From contig CM043971.1 of the NCBI GenBank assembly GCA_014529385.2, positions 61,350,209 to 61,414,208 on the forward strand: a DNA stretch of 64,000 bases. The letters run 5' to 3'. This DNA is from Adiantum capillus-veneris (lineage: Eukaryota; Streptophyta; Polypodiopsida; Polypodiales; Pteridaceae). Positions 46,516 through 57,239 of this stretch are shown here, piece by piece. Numbering within the stretch: position 1 is the stretch's first letter; each line of letters opens with the position of its first letter. Both the position numbers and the translations under genes were made by a program. The notes beneath the pieces are model-generated. The model was not told the origin of the DNA and did not search any database. It saw only the letters and a program-made list of their open reading frames with translations.

Positions 46516-47508
46516 TGTAGAGGTCATGCTCAAAACAAGCATGGTGATTGCGGTGATGGTGATGGTGATGGTGTGGGTGTGTGCACTAGGCACACACAGT
46601 GCATAGTGTGTTCTTTGGTGATGTTGTGTCCTTAGTGTGATGGTGACCCCTCTTTATATAGGGGAGGAGGGGGGAGAAATTCTAGAATTTAGAAATGAAG
46701 AAATCATTATCTACATAGGCCATGTGACTGTGGGCCCCACTTGTCTGGCTGTGTGTATATGTTCCAGAACAGCAGTCTCATGAGAGAGAGACTAAGAGAG
46801 AGAGACTAAGAGAGAGAGATGGGTTGATGAAAAAAAGTGAGAGGTGACATGGAGAATAAATTAATTACAAGACGGGAGAGAGGGGAGTGTGTTCAGAGGT
46901 GAATCTGTGTGCAGATGTGTGTGAACACAAGAAAAATCAAGTAACCACCGGGTGGGGATGGGTCTGTGGGCACCTTTTTCAGTGAAACTGAGTGTGTGTG
47001 AGTGTGGGGGAGGTTATTTAGCTACAAGACAAGAGACATGGCGCCCTTTAGAGAGAGAGGGGGGTATTTGGGTCATGGAATATGATAGGAGAGAGAAAGA
47101 GGGGGTGGGGAACACTTTTTTGGAAGATAGGGTAAGTTGCATGTGAGTTAGGGTGCATTATTGGTGAGTTATAATGCATTATTGGTGAGAGGTGGGGTAG
47201 CTTGAGGGGAGAGAGAAAGGAGAAAGGACAAGGGGAAGAGAGAGGGGGTTGACCTTTTGAGTGGAGGAGAGGAAAAGGGACACCCGGCGGGGCAACAGTG
47301 AAGAAAAAGGAGGCAAGGTGGGGATGGGCTACCCCGCAGGCATGAGGTGGCCTATTTTACCTTTCTTATATATTTACATAATCATACTTTATTTTTTCCT
47401 TACTTTTTCCAATGTTTTTTTATCACTCCCTCCCTAAGAGGGGGTTTTCATGGGGTGGGTACGAGAGAAGAGGGGTATGGGAGCTTGGCTTGTGAAAAGC
47501 CCCCATCA
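46516..47508 (-). repeat. 5' LTR of the Tat-like element
   Basis: 993 bp; differs from the left LTR by scattered substitutions and repeat-length changes. TATATAAAG box on the minus strand at 46660-46652. Confidence 0.93.
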
Positions 47509-48249
47509 ACGTGTCACATACGACACAGGCGCATCTACACACAGACTGTAGGCGACATCCACTAGTTCATTAGGTAGCTTGTGTTTGCTGCTTGATATTC
47601 CAGATTTCATCCTGACATTGCAAGTACTTCCACATGGGATGTATTGTCAGAGATGATGTATGTCTGTTGAGGGTTTGTTGGCTATGAGTCACGCAGCAAA
47701 GAACCGTCGCAGCGGTTACAGCATACAGTGGGAAATTTGTGGATGTATGACTTTGTGGGAGGTCTATGTACTGTCAGATTTATTGCAGCCTTTGTTGAGG
47801 GTCGAGTAAGGTTTTATTGACCTGGGGGATTCTCGAATGTTGAGATCCTTTCGGTGATACAGGTCTTGGAGCGATCCCTCGAGCACCCTTAGATAGGCAG
47901 CTAGGATGTATTGATTGTGAGTTAGACAGTTGGGATTGCATCTTTGATTTACTGCCGTTGAGGCATTGTCGCAGTCTATGCTTATAGGACAATGAGAGAC
48001 AGTACAGGTGCAGGACAGGTTTACCCGCAGCTTACAGTGTCAGAGAGACAGTGTTTTTTGAGCTATTTTTTGGTCTGCTTTTTAGTACACCAGAGCCATT
48101 TTACAAAGGAGACTCTACCGAAATTTATGCAGAATCTGAAGCTTTTTTGGTTCATTTGAGAGGTTGATATTGGTTCAGAGGTCAGTTTACAGGGGAAACT
48201 CTGCCGAATTTTTCCCAGGAAAGTAAACCGCTGTGAAGCGTAGCTATAG

Positions 48250-51200
48250 CTGGATCACAGGACACTGCTCTTTACAATATCAAGAAGTTGGATGGAACCA
48301 ATTTCCCATTGTGGAAGAAGCAGATTTGGCACGTGTTGGTACAAAAGAAGCAGATAAAACCTATAAAGCTCAAGGGGATAAAACCAGAAGATATGGACGA
48401 AGATGAATGGAGCGAAATGGATGAATTGGCACTTTCTACCATTATGCTGACTTTGGCAGAAAGCGTTTACTTCAATGTAGCAGACGAGATGTCGGCTTAT
48501 CAAGCATGGTTAAAGTTGAGTGATCTTTATGAGAAGCAGAGTGCAGCTTCACAGGTATACTGGCTTAAGAAGCTTGTTGACTTGAAGATGAAAGAAGGGA
48601 CACCTATGTCCAATCATCTGAATGAATTCAACACAATCTACAGTCAGTTGTCAGCTCAAGGTGTCAAGTTTGATGAACCTGTTAGAGCTATGTTCCTGTT
48701 GATCACATTGCCAAAAAGTTGGGACACTTTTCGCACAGCTTTGAGTAATTCTGCACCTCCAGATGGTTTGAACATAGCAGGTGTAGAAGGAAGTCTGCTT
48801 ACTGAAGAAACCAATAGAAAGACAATGGACAAAGTCAAAGGAACAGCCTTAGTTGTCAGGGGAAGGACCAAAGAAAAGTACAAAGGTGGAAAGAGGAATC
48901 AATCTTGTAGCAAGTCCCGCAGTGCTAAAGGCAAGAGTGACATAGAATGCTACCATTGTGGCAAGAAGGGTCACATGAAAAGAGACTGCAGAGAATGGAA
49001 AGCAGAAAAAGGCAAAGAGAAAGCTGAAGACCATGGTGAGAAGAACAAGTCCTCAGTGAAGATTCAAGAAATAAATGTGACAAACACTGTTGCAGAGGAT
49101 GACAGTCTAGTGTTAGGAGACATCTAATTCTTGAAGAATACAATGGACTCAGCTCTTCTTACAGCATCTGATGGAAATGCACTGAGTGACTGGATTATAG
49201 ACTCAGGGGCATCACTTCATGTGTCTCCAAACAAGGATTGGTTTACCTCTTATGTGACCACTAGAGATCATGTTCGGCTAGGCAATGGGCAGACATGTGA
49301 GATCTTAGGTGTTGGAGATGTTCAATTGAAGTTTCAGAATGGCTCTTCTTTCACACTGAAGAATGTGAGACATGTTCCCGCAATTACAAAGAGCTTGATC
49401 AGCACAGGTTTACTTGATGATGCTCGCTACGTCACCATTTTTGGACAGAACATGTGGAAGATATCCAAGGGTTCTATGACAGTAGCACATGGAGTAAAGT
49501 CTGGAGGACTTTACATGATTTATGTATCAAATGTCTCTAAAATGTAATCAATGTAACCGAGCAGCCGAACGTTTCTTTGTGGCATAGCCGGTTAGGACAT
49601 ATGTCCAAGAAGGGAATGTAAATCTTGTCTCGTTCTGGTTATTTACCTAGTTTTCATTTAATGATTTTGAATTCTATGAACATTGTCTGTATGGTAAGCA
49701 AACACAGCAGCCACAGCAGCCACATAAGCATAGAAGCAGTAGAAGAGATACACAGTTGGCACTTGTTCATAGTGATTTGTGTTGACCTATGCCTAACCTA
49801 TCTCTAGGGGGAGCTTCTTACTTTATGACATTTATAGATGATTACTCGAGGAAATTATGGGTTTACTTTCTCAAGCACAAGGATGAAGCGTTTAGTGTTT
49901 TCAAAACGTTTGTGACACTTGTGGAGAATCAGAGTGGCAAGAAGCTTAAATGCTTACGCACTGAAAATGGTGGAGAGTATGTTTCAAAGGCCTTTCAGGA
50001 CTTTTGTGAGTCAAAAGGTATAAAACGTAAACTTACTGCTCCTTACAATCCTCCTCAAAATGGTGTTGCTGAGAGAATGAATAGGACCATACAAGAGAAG
50101 GTCAGAAGTATGTTGTCTAATGCACAGCTGCCAAATGGGTTTTGGGCTGAAGCTGTATCGACAACTGTTCATCTTGTAAATAGATCTCGTAGCAAGGTTT
50201 TGCAGAAGGATTCAGTGCCAGATATGGTATGGTCAGGCAAAATGCCCTCATACAAGCATCTCAGAGTCTTTGGCTGTGAGGCATATACTCACGTTCCAAA
50301 GGAATTTAGGAACAAACTTGAGCCAAAGAGTAGAAAGTGCATCTTTCTAGGCTATGGTAATTCTGGTGAGATGGGGTACAGACTTTGGGACCCCGAATCC
50401 AGAAAGGTTGTCCGCAGCAATGATGTTCACTTTAATGAATCCAAATATCATTCTAAACCAGAGAGGGTTGAGGAGATTAGAAGAGTTGTCTTCCAAGAAG
50501 ATGGACCTGCACGGGCAAGACAAAATGTCAGGGCTCAAGAGGAGCAAGGACAGGAAAGAGTGGAACCACAGGTTGTGGCTGAGCTTGAGCCACCTATTGT
50601 GCGTAGATCTGGACGTGTCACGCGACCTCCTGATAGGTTTGTTCCATCTATGAACTATGTCATGTTGACTGATTGCAATGAGCCTTCATGTTACAAGGAA
50701 GCAGTGCAAATGAAGGACTCCGGGAATTGGCAATTGGCCATGCAGTCAGAGATGACAGCTCTGCATAAAAACAAGACATGGAAGCTAGTTAAATTACCAC
50801 AGGGCAAAAAGGCTCTACCTTGTAAATGGGTTTACAGGTATAAGATCACCGCTCATGATAGTCATCCAAAGTACAAAGCAAGGCTTGTTGCCAAGGGCTT
50901 TAAGCAAGAACAAGGCATTGACTTTGATGAAGTCTTCTCTTCGGTGGTCAAGATGACTACATTAAGATGCTTTCTTGCATTGGTTGCCATATTAGATTTG
51001 GTGTTGCACCAAATGGATGTCAGGACAGCGTTTTTGCATGGTGATTTAGATGTGTAAATTTACATCTAGCAGCCAGAACGGTTTGTTGAGAAAGGCAAGG
51101 AAGATTGGGTATGCCAGTTGTTAAAGAGTCTTTATGGCTTAAAACAATCACCGAGGGCATGGTACCATAAATTCCACAAGTTTATGCTTTCTCAAGGCTA

Positions 51201-52930
51201 CCAACGTAGTGAGTTCGATCACTGTCTATATACAAAGAAGGCTAAGGATGGTAGTTGGCTGATCCTTATTTTGTATGTGGATGACATGTTGATTGCTGGC
51301 AAGCACTTGGAAGAAATTTCAGCTTTGAAGTCAAAGATGGAAAAATCATTTGACATGAAAGACATGGGTGAGGCAAGTCATATACTTGGTATGCGCATTG
51401 AGAGAGACAGATCAAAGGAGTTGATTTGGTTATCTCAAACAGAGTATATTGACAAGGTTTTGCAACATTTCAATATGGAGAAGGGAAAGGCATTGAGTGT
51501 TCCATTGCCACCATATGTGAAACTTAGCAAACAAGATTTTCCTGTGTCTGAGGAAGAACGGGCTGAAATGGATAAGATTCCATATGCGTCTGTAGTGGGT
51601 AGTTTGATGTATGCAATGATTGCTACTCACCCAGACATTGCATTTGCAGTGGGAGTAGTAAGTCGATACATGTCAAACCCGCGCAAGAAACATTGGGAGG
51701 CAGTGAAAGGAATATTGAGATACCTGAAAGCTACAAAGAGTATGCGTATATGCTATGGGAGTCAGCAGCAGCCAGAACGGTTTGTTGAGAAAGGCAAGGA
51801 AGATTGGGTATGCCAGTTGTTAAAGAGTCTTTATGGCTTAAAACAATCACCGAGGGCATGGTACCATAAATTCCACAAGTTTATGCTTTCTCAAGGCTAC
51901 AAACATAGTGAGTTCGATCACTGTCTATATACAAAGAAGGCTAAGGATGGTAGTTGGCTGATCCTTATTTTGTATGTGGATGACATGTTGATTGCTGGCA
52001 AGCACTTGAAAGAAATTTCAGCTTTGAAGTCAAAGATGGCAAAATCGTTTGACATGAAAGACATGGGTGAGGCAAGTCATATACTTGGTATGCGCATTGA
52101 GAGAGACAGATCAAAGAAGTTGATTTGGTTATCTCAAACAGAGTATATTGACAAGGTTTTGCAACGTTTCAATATGGAGAAGGGAAAGGCACTGAGTGTT
52201 CCATTGCCACCATATGTGAAACTTAGCAAACAAGATTGTCCTGTGTCTGAGGAAGAAAAGGCTGAAATGGATAAGATTTCATATGTGTCTGCAGTGGGTA
52301 GTTTGATGTATGCAATGATTGCTACTCGCCCAGACATTGCATTTGTAGTGGGAGTAGTAAGTCAATACATGTCAAACCCAGGCAAGAAACATTGGGAGGC
52401 AGTGAAAGGAATATTGAGATACCTGAAAGCTACAAAGAGTATGCGTATATGCTATGGGAGTCAGGAGCTAAGTGTAAAGGGTTTTACAGACTCAGATTAT
52501 GCAGGTAACTTAGACAACCGAAGGTCTACGTCAGGGTATGTCTTTACATTGGCTGGTGGAGCAGTATCATGGCGTTCTAGATTACAAGATTGTGTTACTC
52601 AATCTACTACAGAGGCTGAATATGTTGCAGCATCAGAGGCATGCAAAGAATCAATTTGGCTTAATCGACTAGTAACATACTTGGGAATCAAAGAAGAGAT
52701 GCCCGTGTTATATTGTGATAGTCAAAGTGCTATACAATTGGCTCGCAATCCAGTTTATCACTCAAAGACAAAGCATGTGGATGTGAAGTATCATTTCATC
52801 AGGGAAATGCTCGAGGATAAGCAACTTTAGCTTGTCAAAGTTCACACCACAGAAAATCCTGCTGATCTACTTACAAAAGGACTTCCCTCAGAGAGCTTTG
52901 CGCATTTTCGCAAGCAGTTAGGTGTAGGGT
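48250..52930 (+). pseudogene. copia-2 gag-pol region (fossil, several breaks, duplicated RT segment)
   Basis: Order and key motifs: gag (GTNFPLWKKQIWHVL near 48.3 kb), CCHC knuckle (CYHCGKKGHMKRDC near 48.95 kb), protease (WIIDSGASLHVS near 49.2 kb), integrase core (RTENGGEY near 49.96 kb, NGVAERMNRTIQEK near 50.07 kb), reverse transcriptase (CKWVYRYKI near 50.82 kb, LYVDDMLIAG near 51.27 and again near 51.97 kb) and RNase H (STTEAEYVAASEACKE near 52.6 kb, KHVDVKYHFIRE near 52.78 kb). The integrase N-terminal part is poorly preserved. Confidence 0.9.
51071..52468 (+). repeat. Tandem duplication, 699-bp period, inside copia-2 pol
   Basis: 51071-51769 and 51770-52468 both start AGCCAGAACGGTTTGTTGAG and are nearly identical (a few percent difference by eye). 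The period is 233 codons, so the reading frame carries through and each copy has its own YVDD motif. Confidence 0.95.
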
Positions 52931-53021
52931 AGTACATCACTTCTCTACATCTCTTGTATATTAGCTTGTATAGTAGCTTCTCTCACACTTAAAGTACCGC
53001 ATTGGACTTTAAGTGGGAGGT

Positions 53022-53227
53022 TGTTGGGGTATAAAGCCCAATGTGGTCGCCCAGGTAAGTGGGCGGGCCGCCAGGTATGTACACATATTCTTTTGTAAAA
53101 ACCTAATAAGAACTCACTATGCTCTACACATTACAGTAGAGCGAGTTCACCATATCGTCGTGCTCTTCTTCTCGAACTCTCTCTCGCGTCGCACTTCCGC
53201 TCGTACTCCTTCACTTATTTCATTACA
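53022..53227 (+). repeat. 3' LTR of copia-2
   Basis: Starts TGTTGGGGTATAAAGCC after a purine tract. The end is placed at the last CA (TCATTACA, 53227), before sequence shared by the following repeats; this end is approximate because no partner LTR is present. Confidence 0.65.
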
Positions 53228-54600
53228 TTAGAATTGTAATGTTACGATCAATTGATTTCTTAGATGTTTAATCTAGGTGCAGCCAACAAAAAACTATGGC
53301 TACATTTACAACCATAACATATATGTGTGTACATATATATTTGTTTATGCATGTATGCAGGCACTAAGTACGGCATCATAGCACCCAAAGGTTAGACGCT
53401 TTCTCTTCGGTATAGTCCTTTTTTAATCGTGGCATTGCGGTCATTGATCCACTCATGCATGGATTATTGCGGTGTTCCTTTGGTTTTACCACGGTTGAGA
53501 CTGCAATGATATCTAAAGAGGTGCAATCGAACTTTGGTACTACTAGCCTCTGCGTAGGTCTACTAGTATGTATATGTATCTACGTGTTTGTGTGCTAATA
53601 TATATATCCTTTGGGAGAGATTTGTAATGTTACAATCAATTGATCACTTAGAAGTTGAATCTAGGTGCAGCCAACACAAAAAAATGGCTACATTTACAAC
53701 CATAACATATATGTGTGTACATATATATTTGTTTATGCACGTATGTAGGCACTAAGTACGGGAGCATAGCACCGGAAGGTTAGATGCTTTCTGTTGGGTA
53801 TAGTCCCGTGGCGGTCACTTTTTAGAATGTGTATGATATCACGTGAGTTAACTGGAGAGGATTATTAAAAGATCAAAATGTATACATACAGAGAGGGGTG
53901 GGGGTTTTTTAAATAGGCTCACAGTGTAAGTATAATATGTATATTGGGGTATTATTAATTACCTCTTGAACGCACGTGATGTAGGGGTCTTTTGATAAGT
54001 GACTTCCCCGGGGGTATGGTCCTTTTTTTAACGTGGCGTTGCGGTCATTGATCCACTCATGCATGGATTACCGCAATGTACCTTTGGTTTTACCACGGTT
54101 GAGACTGCGATGATATCTAAAGAGGTGCAGTTGACCTTTGGCACTACTAGCCTCTCCTTAGGTCTACTAGTATGTATATGTATCTACGTGTTTACATGCT
54201 AATATATATATCCTCTGGGAGAGAATTGTAATGTTAAGATCAATTGATCACTCAGATGTTGAATCTAGGTGCAACCAACACAAAATGATGTCTATATTTA
54301 CAACCATAACATATATATGTGTGTACATATATATTTGTTTATGCATGTATGTAGGCATTAAGTATGGGAGCATAGCACTTGAAGGTTAGACGCTTCCTCT
54401 TGGGTTTAGTCCTTTTTTAATCATGGCGTTGCGGTCATTGATCCACTCATGCATGGATTACAGCAATGTACCTTTGGTTTTACCACGGTTGAGACTGCAA
54501 TGATATCTAAAGAGGTGCAGTTGACCTTTGGCACTACTAGCCTCTACTTAGGTCTACTAGTATGTATATGTATTTACGTGTTTGTGTGCTAATATAATTG
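53228..54600. repeat. Three diverged direct repeats of about 390 bp
   Basis: Copies begin with TTGTAATGTTA near 53234, 53625 and 54227. Each carries GAATCTAGGTGCAGCCAACA or close, CATATATGTGTGTACATATA, the GCGGTCATTGATCCACTCAT block and TTGAGACTGC.ATGATATC. The middle copy has about 200 extra bp (53805-54010). In the middle copy TTGCGGT and ACCGCAA form an inverted pair around CATGCATGG. Layout resembles transposon subterminal repeats; no terminus found. Confidence 0.8.
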
Positions 54601-54668
54601 TGTACGTATTTATAGATGAGTAAGTAGGGTGGAAAGCTTAATCTTATACTGCTCTTTGTCATGTAGAT

Positions 54669-54783
54669 GTCCGACGAGAGACCAACTGGTGAGGAGCAGC
54701 CAACTGGCTCTTCTTTTGGTTGGTTCAAATTAGGTGGGCTTCCACCCGGGGTGGACATCGCCTCCAGTGGACCCGAGTCTTGA
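54669..54783 (+). pseudogene. Possible short exon of a plus-strand transposon gene, split from 62782 onward by LARD-3
   Basis: After an acceptor-like CATGTAG comes an open stretch MSDERPTGEEQPTGSSFGWF and further residues to a TGA at 54781. It is P/G/S-rich, like the CACTA C-terminal exons in this window. Without LARD-3 it would lie about 0.1 kb upstream of the acceptor at 62781. The exon call is tentative. Confidence 0.35.
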
Positions 54784-54831
54784 GTCAGTGAGAACAAGCA
54801 AAGAAATAAAGAATTTTTCTTTGTAGTTAAC

Positions 54832-55627
54832 TATTGGTGGTCATAGCATAGCGCACAACCCACCGACATAATGTCAATCTGGTGGATCGGAACCCGGCTA
54901 GTGCATGGAGGCATGGATGCACCTAATGTGAAGGAACGAGGACTCTAGGAAGAGGGGTTAAGCAAGAGAGGAGAAGAGGGAAATCTGATGAAGCAAGATC
55001 TATGCACACACACTCTCAATCTACACTCTAACTCTCTAATCATGTAGACAATGGTGTATCCCTTTGCTCTAATCTCAAGCACACACATTCTAATCACACA
55101 TTAAGCATACACAAAGAAGCCTAATGAGAGAAATGTATGCAACCCACGTACACACACACACACTCTAATCTAGCACACATGTGAAGCAAGAATGCTCAAA
55201 CAAGAGGGAAAACTTGAGAGAGAAGAGAAGATTAACACTAATCATACACCATTAACACACATAAGCTTGAAAGACAAGAGAAAGTAGAGAGAACTTAGCT
55301 TCCATTAATGGCAATGACTACTACATATGATGTGGAAGATCCAAGCTCCATAGCCACTCCTCTTCTTCTTCCCCACACTCCCTCACACTCTCTTCTCTAA
55401 GAATGCCCTTTCACATCTTGTGAATTGACTTATATACAAGGGCTTTTTAAAAATGGGCGGTCGGCCAAAAAATATATAACATGCTGCAGGTATCTAGGCT
55501 TATCTAATCATCAATGTACAACTTGGAACCCACTATGGAGCCCGTAAATACAAAAAATATATGCATACACATATGTATACACACCAATGGAAGCATAATT
55601 CATGTCATTGACGCTCGCCCGTCAACA
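54832..55627 (-). repeat. 3' LTR of LARD-3
   Basis: 796 bp, plus-strand end GCTCGCCCGTCAACA. GTATATAAG on the minus strand near 55436-55428 is a likely TATA box. Confidence 0.93.
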
Positions 55628-57239
55628 CTCTCCCCTTCCGAAACTTTGTCGTCCCTGACAAAGCAATGTCGTGGTAGATGCTTGAGAAAGAATGTGCCTG
55701 CAAAAAGAAAAAGGTGGATGAGGTAGCAAGCTCAAATATATGGTGATAAGGCATAAGGAAAAGGCAAAGCACATGTAGTAATGAGTAAATGCAAAGAATT
55801 ATGAAATGTTACACTGCGATTAAGGAAAAATAAATTACGCTTGCTGAAATTAATTAATCAAGATTTTTGGACTTATGAATGAGTCTATCAATTAGTTAGC
55901 TACGACTAAGGGTTACAACATTTACTCTAGTACTAGCGAAGTTAGTAAATTTATCCCAATGCAAGATTCCCTAATTATGTCTATCATAGATTAGCTAACT
56001 AACTCTCACAACTCAAAACAAAAGCTTGAATTTTTTTTACTTGAAGCTCAATGGAAGTCTTTCTCATTTCATTTTTCTTGCTTTTCATTTGTTATTTTCA
56101 CATTTTGCAAAATCATTTGACGTGTGTGCTTATTTATATACCCGGGGCTTTTTGCTTCTCAAAGAAAAGCACCCACACTGGGAACCAATGCAAATTTATC
56201 CCAATGCAAGATTCCCTAATTATGTCTGTCATAGATTAGCTCACTAACTCTCACAACTCGAAACAAAAGCTTGAAATTTTTTTACTTGAATCTCAATGGA
56301 AGTATTTCTTATTTCATTTTTCTTGCTTTTCATTTGTTATATTTCACATTTTGCAAAATCATTTGACGTGTGTGCTTATTTATATACCCGGGGCTTTTTG
56401 CTTCTAAAAAAAAAGCACCCACACCGGGAACCTCCAGGGCTCTAGTACCATAGGCAGTACATGTGTATGAAGTACCAAATCAAGCCAGGATTTCTCTTCC
56501 AGGCACTTTTGTTTTTCTTCCATTTCCTTTGTATTTTCACTAGTTTTCTTTGTTGTTTGGGTGAGAAAGCCTCTCTATGCTTAAAACACTCCTAAGGTTT
56601 CAAACACTCAAATAATTTTACCAACTAGGACTAGTAGTCAAGAAAATGAGTTAACCTAAAGTCACGGCCTCCTAACCTCAAGGCTCATCAATAAAACTAA
56701 ACTCCAAATCAATTAAATAAAGAAAGGACAAGTTTAAACATCTTTAATGGCAGATAACAAAACATAATTGAATGCACTTAATCAAACCAAGAAAAAGCCA
56801 CAATCAACAAATATAAGTGTACAAAACCATATAGAATAGGAAGGAGTACACCTGTGCATGGGCTCGATGAAGAGGTGGATGTCATGGGAGCTCCTCATGT
56901 CTGGAGATACATCATGTCTACATGGTCATCCACTCTCCATGGGCAAGCTAATGTCTGTCTACGTGCTGCATCAAAAGATCAACAAAAGCATTGTACCTCC
57001 AAGAGGTATGTTAGCAACAAGATAAAATAACAAAAGTAACAGAATAATAAAATAAAACATCTAAGCTAGGGTCCAAAACCTGGATATCCAGAGGGAAAAA
57101 AACCCAAAAGGAAAAAAAGTGCCTCTGGTATATGCACATAAATCTAGTGCACATATCAATGTGTACAAATCTGAAATCTCGTGCAACTAGGAGTCAAGAG
57201 AGAGCTCTCACCATGAAGCATGATCTGCAATCTCTTAGC
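55628..57239 (-). other. LARD-3 3' noncoding region
   Basis: Purine tract (minus strand) at 55638-55628, then noncoding sequence. Includes a tandem duplication of a 245-bp unit (55947-56191 and 56192 to about 56435). Its edge at 56360-56520 matches gypsy-1 20510-20640 in reverse complement. Confidence 0.75.
55947..56435. repeat. Tandem duplication, two copies of a 245-bp unit
   Basis: Both copies start AAATTTATCCCAATGCAAGA and run through TATATACCCGGGGCTTTTTG to the AAAGCACCCACAC.GGGAACC end. Confidence 0.93.

Larger units (their letters stand above)
38800..47508 (-). mobile_element. Tat-like Ty3/gypsy LTR element
   Basis: 8.7 kb with LTRs 38800-39784 and 46516-47508. Minus-strand coding order is gag, protease, reverse transcriptase, RNase H, a second plant-type RNase H, integrase and a C-terminal GPF/I-like tail. 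Dual RNase H is the mark of the Tat/Ogre lineage. Polypurine tract AAAAGGGAAGGGC lies next to the left (3') LTR. Flanks do not agree: the left side is CACTA-C exon 4, the right side is a copia leader, and the flanking 4-mers are ACGG and ACGT. The LTRs differ at about 2-2.5% of sites by eye, about 1 million years at a borrowed plant rate. Broken, with about five coding breaks. Confidence 0.92.
47509..53227 (+). mobile_element. copia-2: Ty1/copia element (Tork-like) with no visible 5' LTR
   Basis: Begins right after the Tat-like LTR with about 750 bp of leader-like sequence, then gag-pol, a purine tract (AAGTGGGAGG, 53010-53019) and a 3' LTR starting TGTTGGGG at 53022. No copy of that LTR occurs upstream, so the 5' end is missing from the place where it should lie. 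A 699-bp segment of pol is tandemly duplicated. Broken, with about four other coding breaks. The gag opening (KLDGTNFPLWKKQI) is of the Tork/Tnt1 kind; lineage by resemblance only. Confidence 0.88.

Noticed and set aside
47509-48250. A 5' LTR for copia-2
   Set aside because: No segment here matches the 3' LTR start TGTTGGGGTATAAAGCC and no iMet primer site is present.
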